A DNA stretch of 64,000 bases from NCBI GenBank assembly GCA_037074535.1, contig CM073468.1, forward strand, positions 67,176,969 to 67,240,968, given 5' to 3'. Position 1 is the stretch's first letter. Every line of letters starts with the position of its first letter. Source of the DNA: Gleditsia sinensis (lineage: Eukaryota > Streptophyta > Magnoliopsida > Fabales > Fabaceae). A program made the translations under genes and the position numbers. The notes beneath the pieces are model-generated. The model had not been told where the DNA came from. It was given only the letters and a program-made list of their open reading frames with translations, and searched no databases. Shown here one piece after another: positions 38,818-50,921 of this stretch.

Positions 38818-39880
38818 ACTTCAGGGATGTCATTCCCATACCATTTGTTAAGTGATAATAGTTAAAAATAAAAATAAAAAATCAATGTTTCATGTTGCCA
38901 CTTGCCACATCAAACCCCAAGATTACTTTCTTGAAAAAAAAAAAATGTACGTATCTTTCGTGTCTTACTATCTTTTACGGTACATGAATAGAATTTTTGA
39001 TCATGTTAATATATCACTATTTCAATAACCGTCAGAATAGAAATACATTGTTATAATCATTCTTAAAATAATTTGCTCTGTTAATATGTTGGAGATTATG
39101 TGTATGTTTGTTTTCTTGTTTTAAAAATAAATTTTTGTTTTTAAAATAAAGAAATTTCTTTAAATATTGTTTTTTGTTATTATTTCAAAAACAAATTATT
39201 TTTAAAATTAAAAAAAACAGAAATAAAAAAAATTATTTTTATTTTCAAAATATAAAAAAATATTTTTAAAACAGTTTATCAAATCATTTTTTTTATTTTT
39301 TTTTTACAAAATAATTTTTAAATATAATTTTCAAAAATAATAATAGAATCAAACAAATTTTATAACTCCAAACAAAGAAAACTAACAATAATTTCAATAA
39401 TTGAAAAATGACTATAAAAGATCACTCTAAGATCTCATCTGTCTTTATCTTCCGTAGACTTTTATGCGATTAGTTGGAACACAACCTTTTTTTTTTTCTT
39501 TATGGCACACAATAATGAAAAAGGCGAAAAAATCGAAAATAAATATGCGAAGGTGATTTTGATGGCAACTTAGCTTGCTTTTCTGGGATGTTCTGTAATG
39601 AAATTATTGAGATACAAATTCATTAGTTGGAACTGGATGCTTCCTCTGACCAAATAAAACGCAGAAACTAGAAAGAAGCATCTAACAAGTGCATGAAGGC
39701 ACCTCGCTAACCCTATGATAAAAGGCCACGTTAAAAAAGGGCCAACGGAGACGCTTCTAGCTTGCCAACAACACACGGTGATGCCACGAACAACCTTATA
39801 TTTATATATATAATTGCAAACACAGAGGGCAATAGAAGAAGAGAACAAAAAAAAAAAAACCAGTAAGAATATCGAAGGCA

Positions 39881-42371
39881 ACGTTTGGTGCAGGCGACCA
39901 AAAAACAGAGTCGTTCAGGCTGTTGAGTGGGCATGTCATACCTGCCGTTGGTTTGGGCACTTGGAGAAGTGGTTCCCAAGCTCATGATTCTGTGTTTACT
40001 GCAATTGTTGAGGTAGAAATGTTTCTGTCTCATGCTATTCTACATACTGTATTTTCTTCTGTTCGATTCTGTCTTCATTGCAATTCTTGAGGTATATCGA
40101 ATGTTGTGTTATTTAATTAGTTACTTCGGTTATGGCTGCAGGCTGGTTATAGGCACATAGACACTGCTTCGGAATATGGAATTCAAAAAGAGGTATCTTT
40201 CCTTTATCGCATTTTCAACGTAGGCTCAATCCATATAACCTCATCAACCATATTAAGCTTGTAAGTTTATTATTATTGAATTTAATTAACTTATTTATTA
40301 GTGTATATGTTTATGAGTCAGGTCGAGTTTGGATTAAACATAATTTAAAGACTTGACGAATTTAATTAAAAAGATTATTTTAAATAAATCAGATTAAATT
40401 GATAGATTTATATAGATAAATATTTTTAAAATTTTTGAGTTTAAATAGATAAATCGAGTATTTTTTTTTTAATTCAACTCAGTTAACTTGATGTAATTTT
40501 TTTTAATTTAAATATTATTTAGTCAAATTATACAAATTGATCAACTTCATCGATGCTGACCCTTTCTCTATGCACTTCCATTGCAATCCTTTCAACTTAC
40601 AAAATTTTCATGTTTTATAGGTCGGGCGTGCGTTGAAGGCTGCCATGCATGCAGGACTTGAAAGGAAGGATCTGTTCGTCACCTCCAAGCTATGGTAATA
40701 ATAATAATAATAATAAATTATTTACAAATTTTCTTTTGTAATTACATTTTGAATTCTCGTAATTGGCATTTGCTTTTTTTTCCACTCAAGGCATTTATTA
40801 AATTTTGTATAGGTGCACCGACTTGACTCCAGAAAGGGTTCGAAGTGCGATCAACAATACCCTTCAAGAGCTCCAACTTGATTACCTTGATCTTTACTTG
40901 GTAATTTTGGTCCATAAAATTTTTGTAATAAACCTTTAAATTTCTTAATTTTAATAATAATTATATAAAATTATCAAATTATTTTTTTATTTGCTTGGCA
41001 ACTCATTTTTTTTTCTTTTTATAAGAAGAATATTTTAATAATTTTATGAAACTACCGTTAAAATTAATATTTAATTTAAACAATAAAAGATAAAATAGAA
41101 TAGAATAGATAGATTAAGGGTTAATTATATAAATTAATATATTAACAAAAAACATAAAAAAAGTAAGGCTAGAAAAATATAATTTTTTTCTTTTTGAAAA
41201 GAATATTATTATCATCGTTTAATTTTATAAATAATAATTAAGAATCCATTGATATGATTTTTTACTGAGTTTTTTAAAATATCATTTTATTTTGTACGAG
41301 ATTCATTGGCCATTTCGATTGAAAGATGGAGCAAGTAGACCTCCGAAGGCAGGAGAAGTGCTGGATTTTGACATGGAAGGTGTTTGGAAGGAAATGGAGA
41401 AGCTGGTTCAGGACAACCTTGTTAGAGACACTGGGTCCCATTATCTGATACATGATCAGACGGTTCAAAGAATAGCAAATAAGTTGAACAAGAGATGGTG
41501 TCAATGGCAGCTTTGTCTCCCTTTATCATTTTGGCTCCTTCTAATAGAAAAGTTCTTTTCTTCTATTTGAGAAGTTCTTTTCTTTCATTAGGAAAGTCTT
41601 TTTCTTTCTTTAGAGAAGGTTTGTTTATTTGTTGAGAGAAAAATTTTCTCTCTTTCATAGAGATTATTCAGTGCTTATCAATTTTTGAAGATCTACATAT
41701 TTTGTTTCAGATCTACAACATATCAAGATTAGAAGAATTTTTAATGTCATGAGTCATTATTTTTAGAGAAAATTAAAGGGTGTGTTGTTTTTCCTCAAAA
41801 AACTCTGATTTCTTCGTTCTAATTTTAAAGTTAGTTGTATTTGAGTGAAATTTGTTATTTTTTCTATGATATTGGTAGTAAAAATTAGGTGTGCTGTCTT
41901 ATAATCTGAATTTTTTCTATCCTTCAAAAGTGCAAGCTGATTTGTAATATTTATCTTATTTTGTCTTATTAAAAACTTCTGTAAGTTCAGATATTAAATC
42001 TATTTTATGAATATTATGATATTTGATTTATTAAAAAAAAAAAAAAAGAGGGACGAGTGCTTTCCCCAAATCAAGCAACCCCGAAAGAATCAAAGAGAAC
42101 ATCAAAGTTTTTGGTTGGGAGATTCCAGAGGATGATTTCAGGACCCTTTCCAATATACAGTATCAAGTAAAATACATCTATATTCCATTCTCTTGTATTA
42201 TTTCCCATTTCTTGGTATTTTAAATTTTATAATACATCAAAGTTTTTGTTCATCATCTGTTTTCTTTGGTTATGTTTGCAGAAGCGGGTGTTGGATGGTG
42301 AATGTTTGTTTGTGAACAAAGAAGCAGGGCCATTCAGGAGCGTGGCTGATCTCTGGGACAACGAAGACTAA
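39881..42371 (+). pseudogene. aldo-keto reductase (AKR4-like), broken
   Basis: Exon remnants: 39881-40012 (SGHVIPAVGLGTW), 40142-40192 (AGYRHIDTASEYG), 40621-40694 (VGRALKAAMHAGLERKDLFV, then TSKLW), 40813-40900 (PERVRSAINNTLQELQLDYL), 41301 to about 41500 (IHWPFRLKDGASRPPKAG, VWKEMEKLVQDNLVRD), about 42046-42166 (PKSSNPERIKENIKVFGWEI) and 42282-42371 (RVLDGECLFVNKEAGPF, ending DLWDNED). The catalytic tetrad Asp, Tyr, Lys, His is still present. Three lesions are seen: no ATG where the protein should begin (ACG at 39881); about 80 residues missing between NLVRD and LIHDQTV with a frame change; and a roughly 530-bp insertion with an A-tract after KLNK. The family consists of NADPH-dependent reductases of small carbonyls and sugars, cytosolic. 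The intact parent is not in this window. Confidence 0.86.
41502..42045 (+). mobile_element. poly(A)-ended insertion in the AKR pseudogene
   Basis: After KLNK, AKR similarity stops somewhere between 41500 and 41519 and resumes at RGTSAFPKSS (about 42046). The intervening roughly 530 bp is pyrimidine-rich at its start, with three imperfect AAGTTCTTTTCTT-type repeats, and ends in a run of 15 A just before the AKR sequence resumes. A terminal A-tract suggests a target-primed (LINE/SINE-type or processed transcript) insertion. A target duplication was not identified, and an LTR fragment is the alternative. Confidence 0.5.
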
Positions 42372-42959
42372 ATGGTCCTCGAAATGGTGGACTTTATTAC
42401 GTTGAATGCTTGTTGCTACTGTTAGATAAATCACCAATTTGTAAGGGCATAGTCATTGCCCTTTGCAGAGTTGTTACATCTCTTTTACTTCAGAAACTTC
42501 CTTTTACGCTACAGTTCTGCCAAATTAGTATCATCTATGGTAATTTACCCATAGAATTGTCATAGCCCATTCTTGCAAATTTACAAACCTAGACATGTAG
42601 CCACAGGCAGAATTTGGAACGAAAATAACTGTATTTTGAATTTATATGGCATTTCACCTTTCAGAATAAGCATTACAATCTATATAACTATTAATATGAC
42701 ATAAATCTTACTATTGATGACAGTCACTATGATTTTTCCCTTTTGTTTCTCTCCATTTTCTTTGTGGTGGTCATATACTGATATGCAGAACTTTTGTCCA
42801 CTATTTAGTGGATTTATATTAACTCCACAATCTTTAACCCCTCTTTTTCAACCTTATAATACAACTTAAGGTCCAGTCTATGGATAATTAATAACTTGTA
42901 AAAAGGTCTGGCTCCACTAAACCTGCATTTCTTGGTTTTGAGGGGCATTCATGGCCGAA
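42372..42959. other. convergent intergenic spacer
   Basis: The spacer lies between the 3' end of the AKR pseudogene (+) and the PP2C stop (-). It probably holds both 3' UTRs, including A/T-rich poly(A)-signal-like sequence on the minus strand just below 42960. Nothing else seen. Confidence 0.55.
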
Positions 42960-45594
42960 CTAGCGAACTTCAACCTTGTCAAGGTACTGAGATGGTTGTT
43001 GCCGTCTACTCGGATCCCTCGTGAACCTTGGAATTTTTGACAGAGAGTTGGCTCTAACTAACCCTCCAAGAGCATCCCATTCTTGCTTTGATTCTCCTGA
43101 ACCCATGCCTTCCGCACTCTCAGTGTCTTCATTTCTGCTGGATTTAAAGCCATGATGCTGCTTCCTTTGATGCCTATTTTCTCCAGTAACCTTGGATGCA
43201 GATTTGGTTAAAACCGGCTGGTCATTCAGGAACAAGCATATCACTGCACAATCATCAACCTTGGAATGAGGGTACTTGTATCTCCATGCCTGAACAGCAC
43301 ACTTCACTAACATTTTTGCTGCTATGGACCTCCTTGGTGCTGAAGCGACTATGTCTATTACTTCGTTGTTTGTCAGCACATCCCAAACCTGTAAAAAAAG
43401 AAAGAATTCCAGCTTAACTCAGTTGATAAGAGAAAATTATATCTCTCTTCATCAACATAGGTTTGATTTCTCTTAAGAACTCTAAGAGTAAAATTCTTAA
43501 TACACAGTAAAGCAGAGTGCTTTAAGATAGCTCAGAAAGGAGATTTACTTTCTGGCTAAGCCTGAAAATATCTCAGACCATAATACCAAGAAGAAAAAGT
43601 TGTTTCTCATGTAAATGCTGTAATCATAGGCCCCAAATGTCTAATTGCTAGCACTAGTTGATCAAATACTATTTGTTTTAGTGATTATTTAGTTGAAAGG
43701 TCAAGCATCAAGCATAAAGTGGACATTTTATAACATACTTACCCCATCAGTTGCTAAAACCACAAATTCATCCTGCTTGGTTATTTTTCTGTAGAAGACG
43801 TCAGGGACTGAGATGAGGCCATAATCTTTCAGGCAAAAATCTCCAAAGGCTCTTGACATAGCTAGTCCAGGGCAGTCTTCATCAGGCATCCATATTCTGA
43901 ACACATCAGGCTCTTCTTCTTCAGCAAAAACTCTGCCTTCACAGTTGCGGATTCTTGAAGCTTCACCTGAATAATGACATTCAAGAAGAGAAGCCAGTTA
44001 GACCCAGAATTGATAGGCTTCTAAGAATTAAGGGATTGAGAGTAATATGAAAAGACCTACTTGGAATATCCGGTTTCAAGTCAACAGTAAGTTGAACAGG
44101 AACAAGTTGGTCTCTATATCCTCTTGTGCAAAGAACTGCACGAGAATCCCCCAAATTGCCAATTATCAGATGGTCACCCTGAAATTACAAAGGAAAAAGG
44201 ATGTATTGGAATGTTATGTTCCATCTAACCAAATATAGGACAAAGCTATGAAGTACCGATGCTTAAAAAATAGAGAATCAGTTCCATATCTGTGTCAGTA
44301 TTGTGAATGTCTAGTAATACCTGTTTAATAACAGTTACAGCAGTGCTACCACTGTAAAAGCTGTCGGTGTTGATGTCCCGAGCAATGGCTTCATCCATCT
44401 CATTGAAGGATTTCAGGAGGCTGCTCTCCCATGAAGAAAGGGGCATGTTATTGTCATTTTCATCAAAGACATCATCTGTAGAATTGGCATCATAGTATTT
44501 GCAGCCCTTCTGTCGTGACATTTTAATAGCTGCAGAGAGCTTTGTGGGTAGATTGTTGCGGATATAACGAGCAACCTTGTGCCCAACAGGACCGTGACCA
44601 TCGAACACACCACAAAAGATCATGTCTTTTTCTCCAGTGAAGTCCTAATTATATATCATATCAAATGAAAACAATATAAAACCCATAGGATAAAGCCATG
44701 CTTCAGGGTTGGTGGTCACAGTTTTTTCGGGCGAAATGCAGTATATGCAATCGAGTATTATTTTGCTCAAATACGAAGGAATCAACATGAAAAACCAAAG
44801 AGAACGAAGAGGAAGAAATAGGTTAAAAAACCAACTCATAACTGCAAGAACAGGTTAATTACTTGAAAAACAAAATGTAATGAGAACATTATCTGTCAAA
44901 TTCACCAAAAGTTGATGATTAATAAAATAAAAAAGAAAATAAAAACCCGTGAAAAGAAAATATTGTTTGTGGGGATGGCAACAGGTGGGGCGGAGAGGAC
45001 TTTTCTGCTCTTCGTCCCATCTTTTTTTGCTCTTCGTTCTTGTCACTCTCTCTCTTCATCTCTAGAATTTCATAGGGGTCATCACTGTGATCTCTCTTCA
45101 TCTCTGAACCCGTTCCCCACGGGCAATAGGACCCGCACTAGAGTAATTTTCACAATGTAAGATATTAATATAGTGGGTCTGGCAAAGAGGATGGTCCCCA
45201 CTCTCTTGTCCCTACAAAGATTCCCCAATCCCCCTTCCCATTCAGGGCAATCCCCCCAAGGCGAAAAGGTAAAATTGTAATCCCAAATTGTCTAAAAACT
45301 CATTGGCCAGAGAAACAAATTCAGGCACTAGAATTGATTGAAAAGCTCATCAAAATCTGTAAGCATATACATGAAAAATCTTACCTCCCAAACAGTCATT
45401 GCATCTTGATTAACTCCTTTTCTTCCCTGTTGGCTGTACATTGACACAAACCTGGAGGATCCCCTGAACCTTACACGAGCTCCACCATCTCCATATGTGG
45501 TATAATTATCCTCTCCACGATCATGTTCATTATTATCCAACTCGTTTTCCACAGAGTTTCGGCACGAAACATCGTGACTGCAACAATTTCCCAT
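42960..45594 (-). CDS. protein phosphatase 2C (PP2C), 5 exons
   Basis: Exons in order of reading: 45594-45385, 44644-44321, 44178-44061, 43966-43743 and 43388-42960, with GT..AG introns and matching phase, give 434 residues. The N-terminus MGNCC carries a consensus N-myristoylation glycine plus possible palmitoylated cysteines, so membrane attachment is likely. Catalytic PP2C motifs: GVNQD (about 60-64), FDGHG (84-88, metal-binding Asp85), GDSRA (188-192), MSRAFGD (254-260), FVVLATDG (metal-binding Asp291), then DNxV-like DDCAVICLFL. This is a complete Mg/Mn-dependent Ser/Thr phosphatase core, closest in layout to Arabidopsis PP2C 33/6/34-type proteins. The C-terminal about 90 residues are Ser/Arg/Gly-rich and probably disordered. 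Intron 1 (740 bp) carries an unusual GC-richer block. An uORF lies upstream at 45746-45826. Confidence 0.94.
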
Positions 45595-45745
45595 GACCGG
45601 ATGCCCAACAATGATAATTATTGAAAAGAAAGGGGGGCCCACGAAATTCAAATGAATACCCAGAAAATTTTCCAGAGAAAACAAGCGAGAAAGTGAAGAA
45701 AAATGGGAATTTTCTGAGGAAAGAAACAGAAAGTGTATAGGGAGC

Positions 45746-45826
45746 CTAGAGAAAAGGTGGAGATGGCCAAAAATGCATGCAAAGATGGGAAGAAAATGAG
45801 GAAGAATGAAGAGATGAAATTGTCAT
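45746..45826 (-). promoter_or_regulatory. 26-codon uORF upstream of PP2C
   Basis: On the minus strand an ATG at 45826 opens a frame (MTISSLHSSSFSSHLC...) closing at TAG 45746, 151 bases before the PP2C start. A second in-frame ATG is at 45778. It is a uORF only if the leader reaches this far. The surrounding sequence is the mixed-composition type seen in plant leaders, but the start site is not known. Confidence 0.4.
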
Positions 45827-48593
45827 GTTGAGAAAAAAAAAAAGAATCAAACTTGGAATTGGGATTTGGAAATTAGATCCTCGGGGCTCCTTCTGGTTTG
45901 TCTGTATCTCGATGGTTTGTTCGTTGAATCCCCAGTGGGCATCCTAATTGCATTTCTCTAAAGAAAGAGCGAAAAGGAAATTGTTGCAAAGTTCAGAAGT
46001 CAAAGAAGTCTCTAAAAGAGTTCGTTGCCCTGAAAAAGAGGTGAGCAAAAACAACCGGAGGGCTTCCTTCTCTTAAATGACCACAACCCCCATATTAATT
46101 TATTTTTATTTTTGATACATTTATTATCTCATTATATATGTAATAAATATGGGTTTTATTTATTAACTTTTAGAATAAACTAATAATTTAATTTATCAAA
46201 CTAGAAATTCATTTATTTTAGTCATTAAATTATCTTTTTTTACGCAATAATTATTGAATTATTTTGAGTGAATAACTTAATTTTGCTAATATTAAACTGA
46301 TTATATATTAATATATAATCAATTTTGTTTTGATAGACAGATAAATTTTTTTTTTTTATAAATTAAATTTTTAACTTAATATCTCAAATTTAACATTGAA
46401 TTTAATTAAGGATAACATTATAATTTTTTATTATATTTATCTTACTTATAAACATAATTTTTAATCTTACTTAAGAATTCAAAAATAAAATTGTTAGTCT
46501 AATCCTTATTTATAAATCAGCTCACACACAGCTTTGATTTTTTCAGCTTCTACTTACAATCATTTTGAAAAAATATTTTGACATTTGAAAATTTTGACTT
46601 TATATTTAAAACTTTATTATTGATCTCATGTGACAAAAATATCAATTCTTTAGGCTGATTATAAAAGGGTGCTATTAATTATTCAGATATTTTTGTCCTA
46701 GAATAACAATCGTAGTTATTTTTTTAGTAAAATAGGGGTTTTGTCATAATTTTAATTTTTCTTTTCAAGAAATTATAAATGGTCAGAATTATTCTAAAAT
46801 ATAATTATTCAAATAAAACATGTAAATTTGGATTTATGAAAAATCCTATTTCATTAATTTTTTTTTTTTGCATTAAGTGACACAAAAGATATAGTTTTGA
46901 TTTGACAATATGGACTATTTACAACTATTTTTAAGTTTTAAATTTAAAATATTATGGTTTATATATATTTAGTATAAAATATATGTATTTTATAAAATAA
47001 AAAAAAATCTTACCAAGAGTATAATTAATGAATCTATTTAAATTATTGCAATTTAATTTTTAAAAAATTTATATTTTAATCTCTAAAAAATATGACTATC
47101 AATTTAATCCCTCATAAATTAATTTGATCAATTTCATTTTTCATAATTTTTTAACTAACAATTTGTTTAAAATTTAATTTTAAAGTTAAATAAACTAAAA
47201 ATACTATATTATTTATCTAATCAATTATACATAAAAGATAATTATAAAGTGCAATTATCTAACTTTAAACTTCCATTTTAAATGAAATATTAATTGAAAG
47301 GTGGTATTAAAAGGATTTTATTATATTAAAAACAACATTGATAAAATTAATTTATAAAAAATTAAATTAAAAATATCCTATTTATTTCGGACCTTAATTT
47401 ACTATATATATTTTCGGTTGTTTAATGTGAAGAGGTAGTTGGCAAGTTGATAAGGACAGAACATTTGAATATTAATTAGCAAAAAAATAATAATACTAAA
47501 ATAGATAATTCTGTAAAGAACCGTTGACTACATTATGAATAATTTCATTAGTTTTGCTATAAATGAAAAAGACAGAAATAATGGAGGCGATGAGAGGATC
47601 TAGAAGCATGCCTTCTCAACTCAACGTTTATCCCATCGGCTTCGGGCTACCAACTTTGACCATTTTGCTATTCTCTTCTCTCTCTTTGACCCTGGCAATG
47701 AATTGAAATAGACACACCAAAATAAGTAACTCGCATTATTCTTATTAATATATACAGATCATTATCTCTTTTCACCTAACATAGAGATTTAAGATTTGTT
47801 TGACTTTTTTTTTAATTTTTTAAAATAAATTCTAAAAATTATGTTTAAAAATTGTTTTATAAAATAAAAATAAAAATAAAAATAAATCTGTCTAGTAAAT
47901 TTTTTTAAAAATATATTATTTTTTAATTTTTTGTATTTAAAAAATAAAAATAAAAAACAAAAATAATTTTTTTTTTTATTTTAAAAATAACTTGTTTTCA
48001 AAACTTATTTTCGAAATAATAACACAAAACAGTTATCAAATAAATTTTTTTATTTTAAAAATAACTGAAAGCAGAAAACAATTTTTTAAATTCAAAAACA
48101 ATAAATTCTTATTTTTTAATAATGATAAAATTAATTCAAACATGTTGTAATATTCAAATAATATATATACAGATAATTAAAAGATTGAATACGTTTATAT
48201 CAGATTAAATAAATTAATTTAAATAAAAAAATTATTATTCATAATTTTAATTGATGTTATTGAATACTTTATTATTTATATTTTTTTATAAATACTATAA
48301 TATGTAACAAATAAATTCTATTTTTCATTATATATTGAGTTGACTCTTATTTTTTTTTATATATAAAATCAGTCTCCCATAAAATAAACTTTTGATTTGT
48401 TCTTGTGTCTATAATGTTAGTTAACTCATTTACTTATCAAACTTCTTGTGTACGTGGGATCAAGAAGGTTAAAGACTCATTATTCTTATTACACATTGAG
48501 CAACTTTCATCTAGCAATATAAGTCCTTTTTTTTTTCTATAGTTTTTCCTTGACAACAAAGGCATCGTTGAAGAACCTCCATGTAAATAACTT
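45827..48593. other. PP2C upstream region, then AT-rich intergenic
   Basis: Up to about 46080 the composition fits leader and proximal promoter of PP2C. Beyond it there is no gene. A block near 47785-48145 begins GATTTGTTTGAC and ends ATTCAAACATG, a possible further MITE of the TTTG-ended type. Confidence 0.45.
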
Positions 48594-49176
48594 GACCTTG
48601 TCTTCTACTTTTAATTTTCATATCCTTCTACAACAATCATTATCATAATCTTTATTTTGGTATTTTGCATAAAAGGTGACATATAAAATTTCTATATTTG
48701 GTATATTAATATTTAAAATATTAAAATATCATATTATTTTATATAATATTTCATAACATCTTACAATAATGAAAATTTCAAGTCAAATCATTTTTAATTT
48801 TATTAACTTTTATAATAATATTAATTGAATTCTTTCTATGATAATGTTCAATTATCATTCAGAATATAATAATAGTAGATACTATTTGACCTTATCTTCT
48901 ACCTTCAATTTTCATATCATTCTACATCATTCATTATCATAATCTTTATTTTGGTATTTTGCAAATGTGACATATAAAATTTCTATATTTGGTATATTAA
49001 TATTTAAAATATTAAATTTTTATATTATTTTAGATAATATTTCATAACATCTTACAATGATAAAAATCTCAAATCACGTTACTTTTAATTTTATTAATTT
49101 TTAGAATAATATTAATTGAATTCTTTCTATGATAATGTTCAATTATCATACGGAATATAATAATATTAGATACTAT
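48594..49176. repeat. tandem duplication, two copies of about 290 bp
   Basis: The sequence from GACCTTGTCTTCTAC (48594) repeats from GACCTTATCTTCTACC (48888) at a 294-bp period. Similarity continues almost without gaps to ATACTAT near 49176. The copies differ by scattered substitutions and a small deletion (GCATAAAAGGTGAC versus GCAAATGTGAC), so the duplication is not brand new. There is no coding potential. Confidence 0.93.
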
Positions 49177-50360
49177 AGTATCTTAAATCATAGTTTTTAA
49201 AATACCATAAAATCTTATATTAAAGTATAGGAAAGGCCTTCTTAAATAGGAATTACTTAGTTAATTATGGATAGAATTGTGATTTATTTTTTGGGCCGAG
49301 CTAGATGTAATAGGCTAATGGGCGTAGTTAATTAAAGACCAGTTGGAATCCCACTTGCTCAATTAGCCAACGCTGAGCTTGTCATTTGGGCTTTTTAAAT
49401 TGGGTAACACCACTATCCTAATAAATAAATAAATACGCTTTATTAGAGAGATCGAATTGAACTTGGAACAATGACATATTTGGCACCATTGCAATTTTTT
49501 GTTGTTGCTTATTTTAAAATGTTTTAAACCATCTTTTGAAAACCATTCTAATGAAGAAATAGTTTACTTTTTGACCATTACTTGTAGTTCTATTATTAAT
49601 GCTTAGAATAATATTTATAATTTTATTAATTTAAATGAAGATATTTGTGTCTAACAAATTATTTTTTGTTTCTAAAAATTTTAGCTCTTATGCAACATGG
49701 AAAAATACACTAAATGTGAAAAGGGGGAACATGCTCTACAAAATAAATCTAGTCAATTTTTTAATTTTATTTTATATAAAATTTATAAAACTTTGAATTT
49801 GAATTTTTAGCATATTGACAAAAATTAAATTGGTGGCTCTATTTATATTCTTAGATATTCTTGAAATTCAAAAGAAATACAAGAATTAATAGGAATTCAA
49901 TAAATAAGTGTTTCTGCTTGTACCAATGAGAAATCCATTTTGATATTTTTCATTGATAATTGCATCTAAAGCATTCTTAAATTTAAATAATTCTTATATA
50001 ATTATGATGATGGATCATTTGAATTTTGAAGTTATTGGACTTAAGTCCACTAACCAAACTTAAAGGCTAGCTCAATAATTATTTTGTGCTTATTAAGAAT
50101 ATGACCACACTTGATTATTCCTATTAGGTAAAGACACCTTAGAAGAGTTAATTTTTTTTTTATAATTACAGTTCTATTCTTCATTTTGAAGAGTTAAAAA
50201 TTTTCAATTCATTCTCATCATTAGTTTTATAGTAAACTTGACAATTCATATGATAACTTAAACGTATGTATACAATCACACAATTGACGAACACAGTAAA
50301 AATGCATGGTGACGAAATACTCAAGTGTATCAATTTAAAAATAAGAGTTTATAGTAAAAA
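49177..50360. other. intergenic, no gene seen
   Basis: AT-rich and unassigned. A short patch at 49290-49400 is more balanced in composition (GGGCCGAGCTAG, GGCGTAGTTAATT) but has no frame worth calling. Confidence 0.5.
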
Positions 50361-50635
50361 TTTAGAGCATATTAGATGACACCACACAATGATATACTTT
50401 GACTTAACCAATTACAAAATTATTCATAACCTTTTCCTATAAATAGTATATGACTGCACTTGTTAGAACACTTAACAACAAACCTCCGAAAATGATGCTA
50501 ATATAATGTGGTATTATCAAGAGTACAGTATGTATGCAAAGAACTCAAAGCCAATTAAATGATGCCACATGACATGATAATGTACTCCAGCCAAGTTAAT
50601 TACAAAATTGTCCTTGACCTTTGCCTATAAATATT
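50361..50635 (+). repeat. duplicated TATA-containing block
   Basis: Two diverged copies about 187 bp apart (about 50361-50447 and 50545-50635). Both run from ATGATGCCACA-like sequence through AATTACAAAATT and a GACCTTTGCC-like stretch to CCTATAAATA (50436-50445 and 50624-50633). They look like a duplicated core promoter facing right, towards the orphan exon at 50747. Confidence 0.72.
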
Positions 50636-50746
50636 CCTCTTCTCTTGTGGGTATAAGTTTTTTGGTCTCCCTGTATCTTTGTTCTACTCTAAAACTATCT
50701 TAAGCAACGAAGTGTCATTGTTGGACATCCTCTAACTGTGCTTCAG

Positions 50747-50921
50747 TTGGGTGGGTAATATATGGGCAAGTAATGAAAATATATGTTCCTTGAAAAAAAG
50801 GGGGTATAGAAAGCAACAATGTGTTGATAGTGATGTTGAGAAGCAAGCATTTAGATTGGTGGATGACATAAATGGATCCCAATTCATAATTGAAGATGCT
50901 AAAGCAAAGTGGGGCAGATAA
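50747..50921 (+). pseudogene. orphan terminal-exon-like ORF, unknown family
   Basis: After an acceptor-like GTGCTTCAG ending at 50746, a frame stays open for 57 codons to TAA (50919-50921): WVGNIWASNENICSLKKRG, then VEKQAFRLVDDINGSQFIIE, ending KAKWGR. Upstream in the same frame a stop sits at 50733, so the reading requires splicing from an earlier exon. That exon would lie between the TATA element at 50624 and 50740, but I see no good ATG exon there. The amino-acid make-up is protein-like rather than A/T noise. I do not recognise the family. It may be the last exon of a truncated gene. Confidence 0.4.

Larger units (their letters stand above)
33840..39793. other. AT-rich intergenic, MITEs only
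   Basis: The PATL6 3' UTR probably ends by about 34080. Beyond it I see no gene. A GC-richer patch at 35450-35620 precedes the MITE at 35742. A further AT-rich element lies at 38332-38817. Around 39080-39350 a block starts TGTATGTTTGTTTTC and ends AATCAAACAAATTTT, consistent with another small inverted-repeat element whose duplications I cannot see. Confidence 0.5.
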
